Assembly: GCF_011762125.1 (NCBI RefSeq)
Contig: NZ_JAASQN010000008.1
Location: forward strand, 62,001 to 126,000
Direction of reading: 5' to 3'
Origin: Sphingopyxis panaciterrae
GTDB lineage: Bacteria; Pseudomonadota; Alphaproteobacteria; Sphingomonadales; Sphingomonadaceae
Length of the DNA: 64,000 nt
Each line of letters starts with the position of its first letter. Within the stretch, counting starts at the first letter, position 1. A program made the translations under genes and the position numbers. Shown piece by piece: positions 50,708 to 59,000 of this stretch. Below the pieces are notes generated by a model that did not search any database, had not been told where the DNA came from, and saw only the letters and a list, made by a program, of their open reading frames with translations.

Positions 50708-52267
50708 ATGTCGTTTGCTTTGCTGAAAAACTCTCCTGAAGCCCAAATCGAAGAAATGGAGGATGCCTTCAAGGCGATCCGCCAAAAGGCGCAGGATTAT
50801 GAGCGGCACGAGAAAGGTACGATCGCCAAGCTCTATACGACTCTGGCCGATCTTTACGCCTTCGGCGAGACGTCGCGCATCAAGTTCGATGAGACAGGCC
50901 GTCCGTTAACGCAGCAGTTTATCGAGCATCACAATGGCAAGTGGAGTAAGCCGGTGCGCGGTAATCCCTATATCGCCTTGCTGCCGCAGGCATTCACTAA
51001 TCTCTCCGCTTCCCTCAAATCCCAATATGCTCAGGTGCTGCATCATGCGCATAGCATGAAAGTCATGGCAGCCGATTTCCAGCAATGGTTGATCGTGGGC
51101 GAAGGCATTAAGGGTCGTCTGGAAGAGGCAGCGGACCTCGCCAACGGCACGGCTCGGCAAATCAATGCGAGGGCAAAGCAATCTCGTCTCGTTCATGCCG
51201 GATCGGTGCTAACCGCCGGCCCGCGTTCCCAAATTGTCGCCTTGCCGACTGCAACCCCGCACAAGGGCTTTGCCACCGTATTGGTCGAAATCGACGGCAA
51301 CAATAATGCCTCGATCTTACGGCTGCTCGACACGGACAGCAGTAAGATCGACCCCTTGATCCTGAAGCTTGTGCCAACGCAAGCGACCGAACGGGAACGA
51401 TCCGCAGAACGTCCCATGGGTCGCCTGCATCGCGCTATCGAACTGATCCTGAATCTAATCGCCCCACAGAATCTCAATGATTGCCATGTGCGGATCGTCA
51501 ATCGCATGGAACGAGGTAATGCTTGCTGCCATGTTGATGCCATTTCCACCAGTTATAGCTTTATGTGGGCGGGCATGGTTCTTGAAGGGCATGTCCCGCT
51601 TTTGCCCGTCGATCATATAGTGGCATTGGACGTGACCGCTGCGCACGATTTTCAGGACAGCTTCGGCAGGTTCGATGAGTGGGATATCGGGAAGGCAGTC
51701 AGCAGCCCGGATAATTATGAACTGACAGCCACGGCGCCGACGGCCAAAATCATTGCGCTATCGACCTTGCCACAGGATCAAACGTTCCGCATTGGTTCGC
51801 CTATCTTGAAGGGAAAGCAAGGCATTACGCTCAGCCATAACCTGTTGCCGGACATCCGCGCTTTCATCGACTGCTGGCGGGCCGACACGAAGCGGGCCAA
51901 CGCGAAGCGCAAGATGCTGCGCGGATCACCTCGACGGCTTGCGATGCAACTGGACGGGGAAAGGCTACAATTGGTCAGAGACGACGCACCGAACATCGCG
52001 ACGGACTTCCTGACCACCAAGCGCAAGATCGACTTTGCTGAACCTCGCTGGCTTGCCATTGCCGATGTCGAACGGCTCTGTTGGACACTTGGCGCCTATG
52101 AAAGCGATGCAACGGGTTGGTTCGTGGACAGCGATGTCGGGGACGCGGGCTTGCAGTTCAACACCACATTCCCGAACAATAGCGGGCAACAGGACATTCT
52201 TACCGTCCTGCTCCCCACGGTCATCAGCAATGGGATGCACTATGCCCAAGCATGTCAGGAAATATGA
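50708..52267 (+). CDS. Unknown 519-residue protein beside the DpdA-like gene
   Basis: I recognise no domain. The N-terminal third is helical (QIEEMEDAFKAIRQKAQDYERHE), and the rest is mixed alpha/beta with segments such as LPVDHIVALDVTAAHDFQDSFG and GWFVDSDVGDAGLQFNTTFPN. There is no signal peptide or transmembrane helix, so it should be cytoplasmic. It is divergent from the DpdA-like gene across 126 bp and is followed by the next gene after a 1-bp gap. Co-inheritance with a base-modifying enzyme suggests a part in the same DNA-directed process, but nothing in the sequence proves it. Confidence 0.65.
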   Translation: MSFALLKNSPEAQIEEMEDAFKAIRQKAQDYERHEKGTIAKLYTTLADLYAFGETSRIKFDETGRPLTQQFIEHHNGKWSKPVRGNPYIALLPQAFTNLSASLKSQYAQVLHHAHSMKVMAADFQQWLIVGEGIKGRLEEAADLANGTARQINARAKQSRLVHAGSVLTAGPRSQIVALPTATPHKGFATVLVEIDGNNNASILRLLDTDSSKIDPLILKLVPTQATERERSAERPMGRLHRAIELILNLIAPQNLNDCHVRIVNRMERGNACCHVDAISTSYSFMWAGMVLEGHVPLLPVDHIVALDVTAAHDFQDSFGRFDEWDIGKAVSSPDNYELTATAPTAKIIALSTLPQDQTFRIGSPILKGKQGITLSHNLLPDIRAFIDCWRADTKRANAKRKMLRGSPRRLAMQLDGERLQLVRDDAPNIATDFLTTKRKIDFAEPRWLAIADVERLCWTLGAYESDATGWFVDSDVGDAGLQFNTTFPNNSGQQDILTVLLPTVISNGMHYAQACQEI

Positions 52268-52268
52268 C

Positions 52269-53012
52269 ATGCAACAGGTCAACGGCTCCCTGAACGGGAA
52301 TGGTGCGAAGATCATTGGCGAGGAGCTGGCGCGTTGGCTCCCTAGCCTCAGACTCATATACACAGAAAGCCATAAGCTAAGCGCGAACTTCCCCGGCACA
52401 GCCCCAGAGAAAAATATCGCGTTCCGAAAGCATCTGCATAAGCAATGGCGCATCGCATCCGCAAAAGGCGATAAAAACGAGAAAATTCGCTTGGCGAAGC
52501 ATTATGTGTTCGATTGGGGTGGTGTGAGATCAAACAAGGATGAAACCATCGAACGATATGCTTCCATGCATTCTCGCGACCTCATCAGTCTGGGTATGCA
52601 GGGTATCTCTTCTTGGTCGAAGATCATATCTCTTCATAGTCCGCGCCAGTACCCTATCTATGATGCGCGCGTGGCGTTGTCGCTAAATGCCATGCAGGCT
52701 GTGCTGCTTGGGGAAATTCGGCTGTGGTTCAACATTCCATCGACCCAGATCAAGACGATTCCGATTGAAGCCAAGCGATTGCGAAATCTTCGCGTTGATG
52801 GGTGCCGCATTCGCCGGAAAGAAACTTACAAAACATATTTGGCGTATCTGGACGAGATGGGATTGGGCAGACGGCGACAAAGGACTGAATTACTATTATT
52901 TTCTGCATCTCCCCGGTTTGTCGATCTGCTTTCCGCCGTGCCATGCGCATCATTCAACGGAGCGACTTTGCAAGCTCTTCTCCCTGCGCTCCGGCAAGCC
53001 GTAAAAGTTTAG
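52269..53012 (+). CDS. Unknown 247-residue protein, possible helix-hairpin-helix/OGG-like fold
   Basis: A soluble, mostly helical protein. The segment GMQGISSWSKIISLHSP followed by QYPIYDARVALSLN recalls motifs of helix-hairpin-helix DNA glycosylase-like proteins (OGG-fold group), where an aspartate after such a helix pair matters. This is a weak, memory-based resemblance. It starts 1 bp after the 519-residue gene and ends in a terminator-like hairpin, so these two form one transcript. A glycosylase-like partner would fit a base-exchange module. Confidence 0.55.
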   Translation: MQQVNGSLNGNGAKIIGEELARWLPSLRLIYTESHKLSANFPGTAPEKNIAFRKHLHKQWRIASAKGDKNEKIRLAKHYVFDWGGVRSNKDETIERYASMHSRDLISLGMQGISSWSKIISLHSPRQYPIYDARVALSLNAMQAVLLGEIRLWFNIPSTQIKTIPIEAKRLRNLRVDGCRIRRKETYKTYLAYLDEMGLGRRRQRTELLLFSASPRFVDLLSAVPCASFNGATLQALLPALRQAVKV

Positions 53013-53025
53013 GGGCTAAACTTTT
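53003..53025 (+). terminator. Terminator-like hairpin overlapping the stop codon
   Basis: AAAAGTTTAG / CTAAACTTTT, a perfect 10-bp stem with loop GGG; the stop codon TAG is within the left arm and the right arm ends in TTTT. It probably ends the 50708-53012 transcript. Confidence 0.65.
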
Positions 53026-53164
53026 CTATTAAGAATAATGACGTGACCGGGGCGAGCCATATATCGTGATATGGCGCGGCGAGATGAAGCCCTGCGCTAA
53101 ATATTCTGAACGGTGGGTGCTTCGCTGTTCGAGCGAAGGCCATCGGTTCTGTTTTCCTGAAATC

Positions 53165-53211
53165 TGGACCTGTCTGGCGATTGCACCCCGCCGAGCAGGT
53201 CCATTTTTATT
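53165..53211 (+). terminator. Stem followed by T-run ahead of the 401-residue gene
   Basis: TGGACCTG (53165-53172) pairs with CAGGTCCA (53196-53203), and TTTTTATT follows directly. This is a Rho-independent-terminator layout only 17 bp before the next start codon. It may be a plain terminator or an attenuator in that gene's leader. Confidence 0.5.
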
Positions 53212-53227
53212 CGGAGAACAGAACATA

Positions 53228-54433
53228 ATGACGAAGAAATCTTACACGCCCCGCTGGCTCGATCTGCGCGACGAGGTCGCCAAAAGCATCGGCCTTCTCA
53301 ATTCGCCAATTCCTGACCGCCAGACCATCAACGTTCTCAACAACGTGACCCGTACGCTGATGAACAAACAGGCATTGCCCGACGGCCTGAAAAAGACCTT
53401 CATCGAAAATATCAGGCGTCGCACCCGGCACACGGGCTTCGCCTATGATGGTGAAATCAGGCTGACGGCCAATCAGATAAAATATGCTCGGCAGCATGGC
53501 AGAGACGAGATGATTGCCCTGCCAGTAGCGCAGGCAATTTCATCCACATTTCATCCTGACAACGAAAAGGATGACTTGCTGGCGGCATTTCAACGCCATT
53601 TCATCCATATTGCATCCACCTTTCAACCCGATTTCACCCTACTTCCATCCATTTTAGGGTTGAGAGCAGCAGAATTGCTGGAGTTCTGGTGGCGCAATGA
53701 AATCAAATGGAATGAAATAAATCATGAGAGCGCCATGATTTGTCCGCAGGACGACATGAGGCTCGCAGGCTCGCCAGATGTCCATGAGTTCGCCAATAAC
53801 GGCCATGAGCCAGCGGCGCTGCCAGGAATTACCATGAAGTCCCATGAGCCTGCGGCTGCTGGCTTTCCCCAAGCCAGGACGATCATAGAGAATAATGGTG
53901 GTGAGGTGATGACGAGGGAGGTGTCCGCCCCGGTCGTGGCGTTGACCCGCAAGAAACGTCGCTCTGAAATCGCGATCAGCTATTTTCATAACGACCCAGC
54001 CAAACCGCCCAGCGCCATGTTCGAGTTTGGCGACGAGAGATTCAGCTTGGTCTTCGCCACCGCCGACATCGCGGAAGAAAAGTTACGCGCTATCTCAGAT
54101 GCGGACTGGATGGCTTGGCTCGAACAAAATGGCGGTGCTGATATTCGCAGCAGCAGCAGAACGGCGTCGGGCACTGGCCATGTTTCGCGATACGTCATGT
54201 CGCCCCTCTACGCCCCAGCCGACAAATATGGATACAAGGCCCCGGTCGAGCAAAATTGCGTCGTTGTGCTGGGCTGGGAAGAGGGTGCCCCAGCAAGCGC
54301 GATTCTCGTTGCGGGAGAGAGCATCTACCCGATCAGCCTAGAACGCTTCTCGAACGGCGAAGGCAAGAAGCCGCTGTTCAAGGGACGCGCTGTCATGTCG
54401 GAGTCAGAAGATATGCCCGCAATGGCGGCATAG
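53228..54433 (+). CDS. Unknown 401-residue protein, island-encoded
   Basis: I recognise no family. The N-terminal ~100 residues are helical and basic (RWLDLRDEVAKSIGLL, FIENIRRRTRHTG). A low-complexity linker with two HEPAA segments follows (~195-235), then a C-terminal mixed domain (RSEIAISYFHNDPAKPP onward). No signal or membrane segment is present. The start is ATG 53228, after GGAG; an earlier in-frame ATG at 53066 would put the T-rich terminator inside the gene. It stands alone between a terminator-like leader and the recombinase gene. Probably an accessory DNA-binding or regulatory gene of the element, but this is a guess. Confidence 0.55.
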   Translation: MTKKSYTPRWLDLRDEVAKSIGLLNSPIPDRQTINVLNNVTRTLMNKQALPDGLKKTFIENIRRRTRHTGFAYDGEIRLTANQIKYARQHGRDEMIALPVAQAISSTFHPDNEKDDLLAAFQRHFIHIASTFQPDFTLLPSILGLRAAELLEFWWRNEIKWNEINHESAMICPQDDMRLAGSPDVHEFANNGHEPAALPGITMKSHEPAAAGFPQARTIIENNGGEVMTREVSAPVVALTRKKRRSEIAISYFHNDPAKPPSAMFEFGDERFSLVFATADIAEEKLRAISDADWMAWLEQNGGADIRSSSRTASGTGHVSRYVMSPLYAPADKYGYKAPVEQNCVVVLGWEEGAPASAILVAGESIYPISLERFSNGEGKKPLFKGRAVMSESEDMPAMAA

Positions 54434-54637
54434 CTGTCCTGCGATGCCCGCTGAGGGCGTTGGCACAACCTTGGTGCTACCCGATGTGTCCCGCCCCAAA
54501 TGAACCCGTTTCGGCGCAAACAGACTATAGCCTGCCAAGGCATTGTTCTGACTTCTGAAAGGCGTCTTGGAAGGCTTGCTCTTCCCTCCAAAAGACACAA
54601 TCGCAGCAGGGTCATGAACCACCCGAAGGAGGAGCCA

Positions 54638-55186
54638 ATGCTTGTCGGCTATGCCCGTGTATCGACCACCCACCAATCGCTCGACGTGCAGATGGAGCAG
54701 CTTGGAACGCACGGGGTCGAGAAAATATTTCAGGAACAGTTGAGCGGCAAGTCGGCGTCCAACCGAAACCAGCTCAAAGCTGCCCTCGATTTCTGCCGGG
54801 AAGGCGACACGTTTATTGTTACCCGGCTCGATCGCTTTGCTCGGTCAGCGCAGGATTTGCATAATATCGTCGCTGCACTGACAGCAAAAGGCGTGGGATT
54901 CCGTTGCCTGCAACAGGGCGGTCTCGATACCACGACCAGCCATGGCAAACTTATGTTGGGCATATTGGCAGCCGTTGCGGAGTTTGAACTGGACATCAGG
55001 CAGGAACGGCAACGCGAAGGAATCGAGAAAGCCAAGGCGCAAGGCGTGTATCGGGGCGGCAAGCAGCGGTTCGATCCTGCCGCAATCCAGAATCTTCGTA
55101 ATGCGGGGATGAATCCCCGCGCCATCGCCAAGGAAATGCGCTGTAGCCCTGCCACGGTCTATCGCCTTCTGGGCGAAAATTCCTGA
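54638..55186 (+). CDS. Serine recombinase (resolvase/invertase family)
   Basis: A 182-residue small serine recombinase. The catalytic serine is S9 in VGYARVST; conserved arginines follow in ITRLDRFARS-like sequence (here VTRLDRFARS), and a C-terminal helix-turn-helix (NPRAIAKEMRCSPATVYRLLGE) binds the crossover site. Such enzymes invert or resolve DNA between short sites. AAGGAGGAG precedes the ATG at 54638. No clear inverted crossover sites were found nearby, so it may act on sites elsewhere in the island or be a remnant of a transposon. Confidence 0.9.
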   Translation: MLVGYARVSTTHQSLDVQMEQLGTHGVEKIFQEQLSGKSASNRNQLKAALDFCREGDTFIVTRLDRFARSAQDLHNIVAALTAKGVGFRCLQQGGLDTTTSHGKLMLGILAAVAEFELDIRQERQREGIEKAKAQGVYRGGKQRFDPAAIQNLRNAGMNPRAIAKEMRCSPATVYRLLGENS

Positions 55187-55313
55187 AATTCTCTGGTGAC
55201 GGTGGATGAATTATTTTCGCTTATTTTTCTGATCATTGACGCCAATCTTCGGTCGCTCTCACGAACGACGATATTATCGCTCGCCTTGTCCGAAACAGAA
55301 CAAGGAGATGCCA

Positions 55314-55772
55314 ATGTCGATCCTCAAGTCCCTCAAGCTTACCGCTGCCAGCCCGATCAATCCCAGCACCTCGCAGCATGGCTTCCGTGTGAAGCTTCTG
55401 CGTTATCTCGAAGAGCAGAAGGCTCTTGCCGAAGCCGAAATCGCCGGGACAACCTTTACCGCAACCAAGAAAGTTACGCGCACCAATGTCGAGGGCGAAA
55501 AGATTCGCGTCGATGCGCCGCGCACGGTCCGTAAGGGCTGGTTCACCGACGCCAGCGGCAAGACGTTCTTCCAGCTTCGCTACGGCAGCAAGCCGCTGGA
55601 ATTTGCGAAGGGCATGAACGCGGTGGAGGTCCAGAACCTCGACGAACTGCCCGACATCATCGGCTCGATCATTGAGGCGATCAATGCGGGCGAACTCGAT
55701 CCCCAGCTCACCACGGCGATCGCCGAGCGCAAGGCCAACTTCAAGCCGAAGGCCAAGAAGGCCAATGCCTGA
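55314..55772 (+). CDS. Small unknown protein (possibly DUF6641)
   Basis: A 152-residue basic protein: MSILKSLKLTAASPIN, a charged helix QKALAEAEIAG, then a beta-rich core RTVRKGWFTDASGKTFFQLRYG and a lysine-rich tail. From memory it resembles the small family DUF6641 found in integrative elements; that name should be checked. AAGGAG lies 6 nt before the ATG at 55314, deciding against the ATG at 55308. It is followed by two strong tandem hairpins. Confidence 0.65.
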   Translation: MSILKSLKLTAASPINPSTSQHGFRVKLLRYLEEQKALAEAEIAGTTFTATKKVTRTNVEGEKIRVDAPRTVRKGWFTDASGKTFFQLRYGSKPLEFAKGMNAVEVQNLDELPDIIGSIIEAINAGELDPQLTTAIAERKANFKPKAKKANA

Positions 55773-55787
55773 AACGTGCGAGGCAAC

Positions 55788-55812
55788 GAGGCGGGCGACC
55801 ATCGCCCGCCTC
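55788..55812. terminator. First of two tandem stem-loops
   Basis: GAGGCGGGCGA/TCGCCCGCCTC, an 11-bp perfect stem with loop CCA, 16 bp after the preceding stop codon. It stands between convergent units. Confidence 0.65.
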
Positions 55813-55816
55813 AATG

Positions 55817-55845
55817 ACCATCTTCGCTCTACGAGCGAAGATGGT
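55817..55845. terminator. Second of two tandem stem-loops
   Basis: ACCATCTTCGCTC/GAGCGAAGATGGT, a 13-bp perfect stem with loop TAC, 4 bp after the first. Two adjacent strong hairpins suit termination in both directions. The 202 bp from here to the RTX gene's end hold no gene I can support. Confidence 0.65.
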
Positions 55846-56047
55846 TGGACATACCGGCACGCTGTTCAAGCGCGCGGGCCGTCCGAGAGCTTGGCAGGCA
55901 ATCGCCAACGCCGTGGAAATGCGGCATGATAACCGCGAAACCATCGACGTCTGCGAGCGATCTGCCGCCAAGATGAAAACGTCAGCTGCGCTGCTCAATT
56001 CGAGTTTCGGCGAAAATTGCAAAATCCTGAAAGCGCTACAAATGTCG

Positions 56048-59000
56048 TTAAGCAAAGAAATCGATCGGCCGATCGCCGTCTCTCTGCCAGTTGGCCAGAC
56101 CTTCGCCGCCCGCTTGCGCGCCGAAAGCACCCATGTTCTGGATCATAATGGCAAGTTGCCGATCTATCGGACCCGGCATCGTCTGAGCAGGCTGAGAGGA
56201 TGGCTTGGCAAAATCGAGAACATCGCGGATGGATGTTCTTGCACCCGACCAGCGTTCATGGGTGTCAACACGCGGCGATTCGCGGATATATCCTCTTTCA
56301 TCGCCGGAATAATTGAGCGCGTCAGACCTCGTCGAACGTAGGCCATCCCAAAAACCATCGCCAATCTTGGGGGCGGAGGAACCATATTTTTCAAGCCACA
56401 AATCGCGTACCGAAATATTGGCAGGCGGCGCCGATGGGACTGCCAGCACCGTGTCAACGAACTCCTTTGCAGTTCCACCACTATGCGTATGGCTATCGTT
56501 GTTGACGACCGCGACCTCGCCGATCTCTGGCGTCCCTTCAATGGCGGTTCCACCGTTCTCAGACATTAAGAAACTGGTTGCAGTGCTTCGCGCACTACTT
56601 CCTGCGCTCTCATCAGTTAGAAAAGCGCGATCCCATATCGTCCCGTCAGCGAATTCGATTTTGTTGATGCCATAATGCGGCGTCGGCTCTGAAACACTTG
56701 TCCAGAATTGGTACTTTACCTTGAACGTATCGCCCGTGCCATCCACCGTGACCGTTAAGCTGTTACCTTCTCGCAACAGTGATACTTCAGTTGGGAGAAT
56801 ATCTCTCAGGAGCAGTGTATCATCGCGGACGTAGTTCGAGCCGGGATTGTCCAATAGGTCGTGACCATCGCCTTTCGAAAATTCAATTATGCCCGACCCG
56901 GTCCCTTGCACCGAAAGGCTATCATTGCCTCCGCCAGGCCTCACGCGGAAAGCCAAGGATGGCAAGGTGATGTTATCGGCTCCGGCCGTACCCAACATCA
57001 AGGCATTTCGTCCGATTTCCGAACGGTTCCAAATAGTCTCATCCGCAAAAGAAATTTGCCCGAGCCCATAGTCCTGCCCGCCACCCCAGAACTGATAGGT
57101 AACGCTGAAAGTTTCGCCCGTACTGATGATTTTGACCTGAAGCTGATCGCCATTTCTGAGCAAGCTGATGTCGCTCGGATCAAGGTCGACTAGCTGTAGA
57201 TTGTCTGTGCGGGAATAGCCTGATCCCGGATTCGTCAGCGTATCATTGCCATCACCCACGCCAAAGAAAAACTCATGGCCTCCATCGCCGGAAACCGTAA
57301 ACAGGTCGTTCCCTGCGCCGCCTGTGAGTGTATCATTGCCGTCAGGCGCGATGATCATGTCGTTCCCAGCACCGCCCGAAATGGTGTCAGCCGCCGACGT
57401 TCCCCAATATGTATCGCCGGTCGATCGGGGGCCATAGGCTCTCGCCATCAAATCACCGTGCGTCCAGACGGTACTGTCGGCAAAATGGATTTCTTCGATA
57501 CGGTAGCCGGTCGCGAACGCGGCATCGTTGATCGTGATCTTGTCCGAGGTTCCGGCGATCGAAAGAACGAGATCCCAGCCACTGTCGGCCTGGGCGACAA
57601 TAATGTCTGCGGGGAGGATCCCAGCCCCGAACACGATCTTGTCGAGGCTAGTCGCAACGTCGTTAGTATAATCGCTGATGTAATCCTGCCCGTCACCTAG
57701 ATTGAAGTAGTAGCTGTCGTTGCCGGCCCCGCCGGTGATGTTGTCATTTCCGAGGCCGCCTGTGAGAATGTCGTCGCCCTCGCGCGCATTGATATAATCA
57801 TTCCCCGCGCCACCCGAAATGGTATCTGCCGCGAAGCTGCCATAGAGAGCGTCGTCCCCGGACGTCGCTGCAAGCGCCTTGCTCATAAGGTCGGCATGGG
57901 TCCAGACCGTCGTGTCCGAAAACTGAACGGTCTCGATGCTGTCTGATGCCCATAGAACCGAGTTCTTAAGCGTTACCTGACCACCGGCCCCGGCAATAGT
58001 GAGCACAAGATCGCTGTTATCCACCATGGTGACCTGCACGTCGATCGGCGCGATGCCCGAGCCGAAAATCAACGTGTCGTTACCGCCGTCTCCGTAGTTA
58101 TAGTTGCTGCTGGCGTCCTGGATTACATCCGTGCCATCGCCGAGTGCGAACAAATAGCTATCGTCGCCAGCGCCGCCCGACAGGATATCGTCACCAGAAT
58201 CACCGGAGAGCGTGTCGTTGCCTTGCCGGCCTTCGATCATATCGTTACCGGCACCACCTGAAATGGTGTCAGCAGAAATGGTGCCAATGAGGTTGTCGTT
58301 TCCAGATGTGGGCGTCTGCAACCGAAGGACCGGATTCCAGACTGTGCTGTCGCCGAACCGGATTTCCTCGATCTCGCTTCCTTCAACCAAGCCGTTCTCG
58401 ATGGTCAAGCTGCCGCCGCTGGCAAAGTTGATGAGAATATCTTCGCCATCTACCGAGAATGTCACATCGCCAGGCGTGATAGCCGATCCGAGAATGATTG
58501 CATCAGTGCCGCCATCATCACGGATGCGGTCGGTGCCGTCGCCCAGTTCGTAGATGTAGCTATCGTTTCCAGAAACGTCCCAGGCAAAATCATCGCCGGT
58601 GCCAAGGATATTGGTATCGTCGCCGACGCCGCCATAAAGCAAATCATCGCCGCTGCCGCTATCGAGCGTGTCATCACCAGCGCCGCCCTCAAGGTTGTCG
58701 TCGCCATCGGCGCCGGTCATGAAGTCGTTGCCTCCGAATCCGTAAAGGCGATCGTTTCTCGCTGATCCGTAAATCAGATCATCGCCGTCGGTGCCGACAG
58801 GAGCGATCGCTGAAACATTGATCGTGACATTATCGCCATCGAAATGGAGCATTTCGACGTTTGTCAGCCAATCCGCGCCATCCGATCCCGTCCGGTCGCG
58901 CACGAGCAAACCATCTGCGGGGTGCTGATAGATTTCATAGTCATCCGAATTGCCGGAAAAATAAGCCGTATCCTGTCCATCACCGCCGTCGATAACATCA

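Noticed and set aside
55814..56341. A 175-codon plus-strand frame between the tandem hairpins and the RTX gene
   Set aside because: It begins inside the second hairpin, has no ribosome-binding site and its second half is antisense to the RTX C-terminus. A decayed gene in 55846-56047 cannot be excluded but is not supported.
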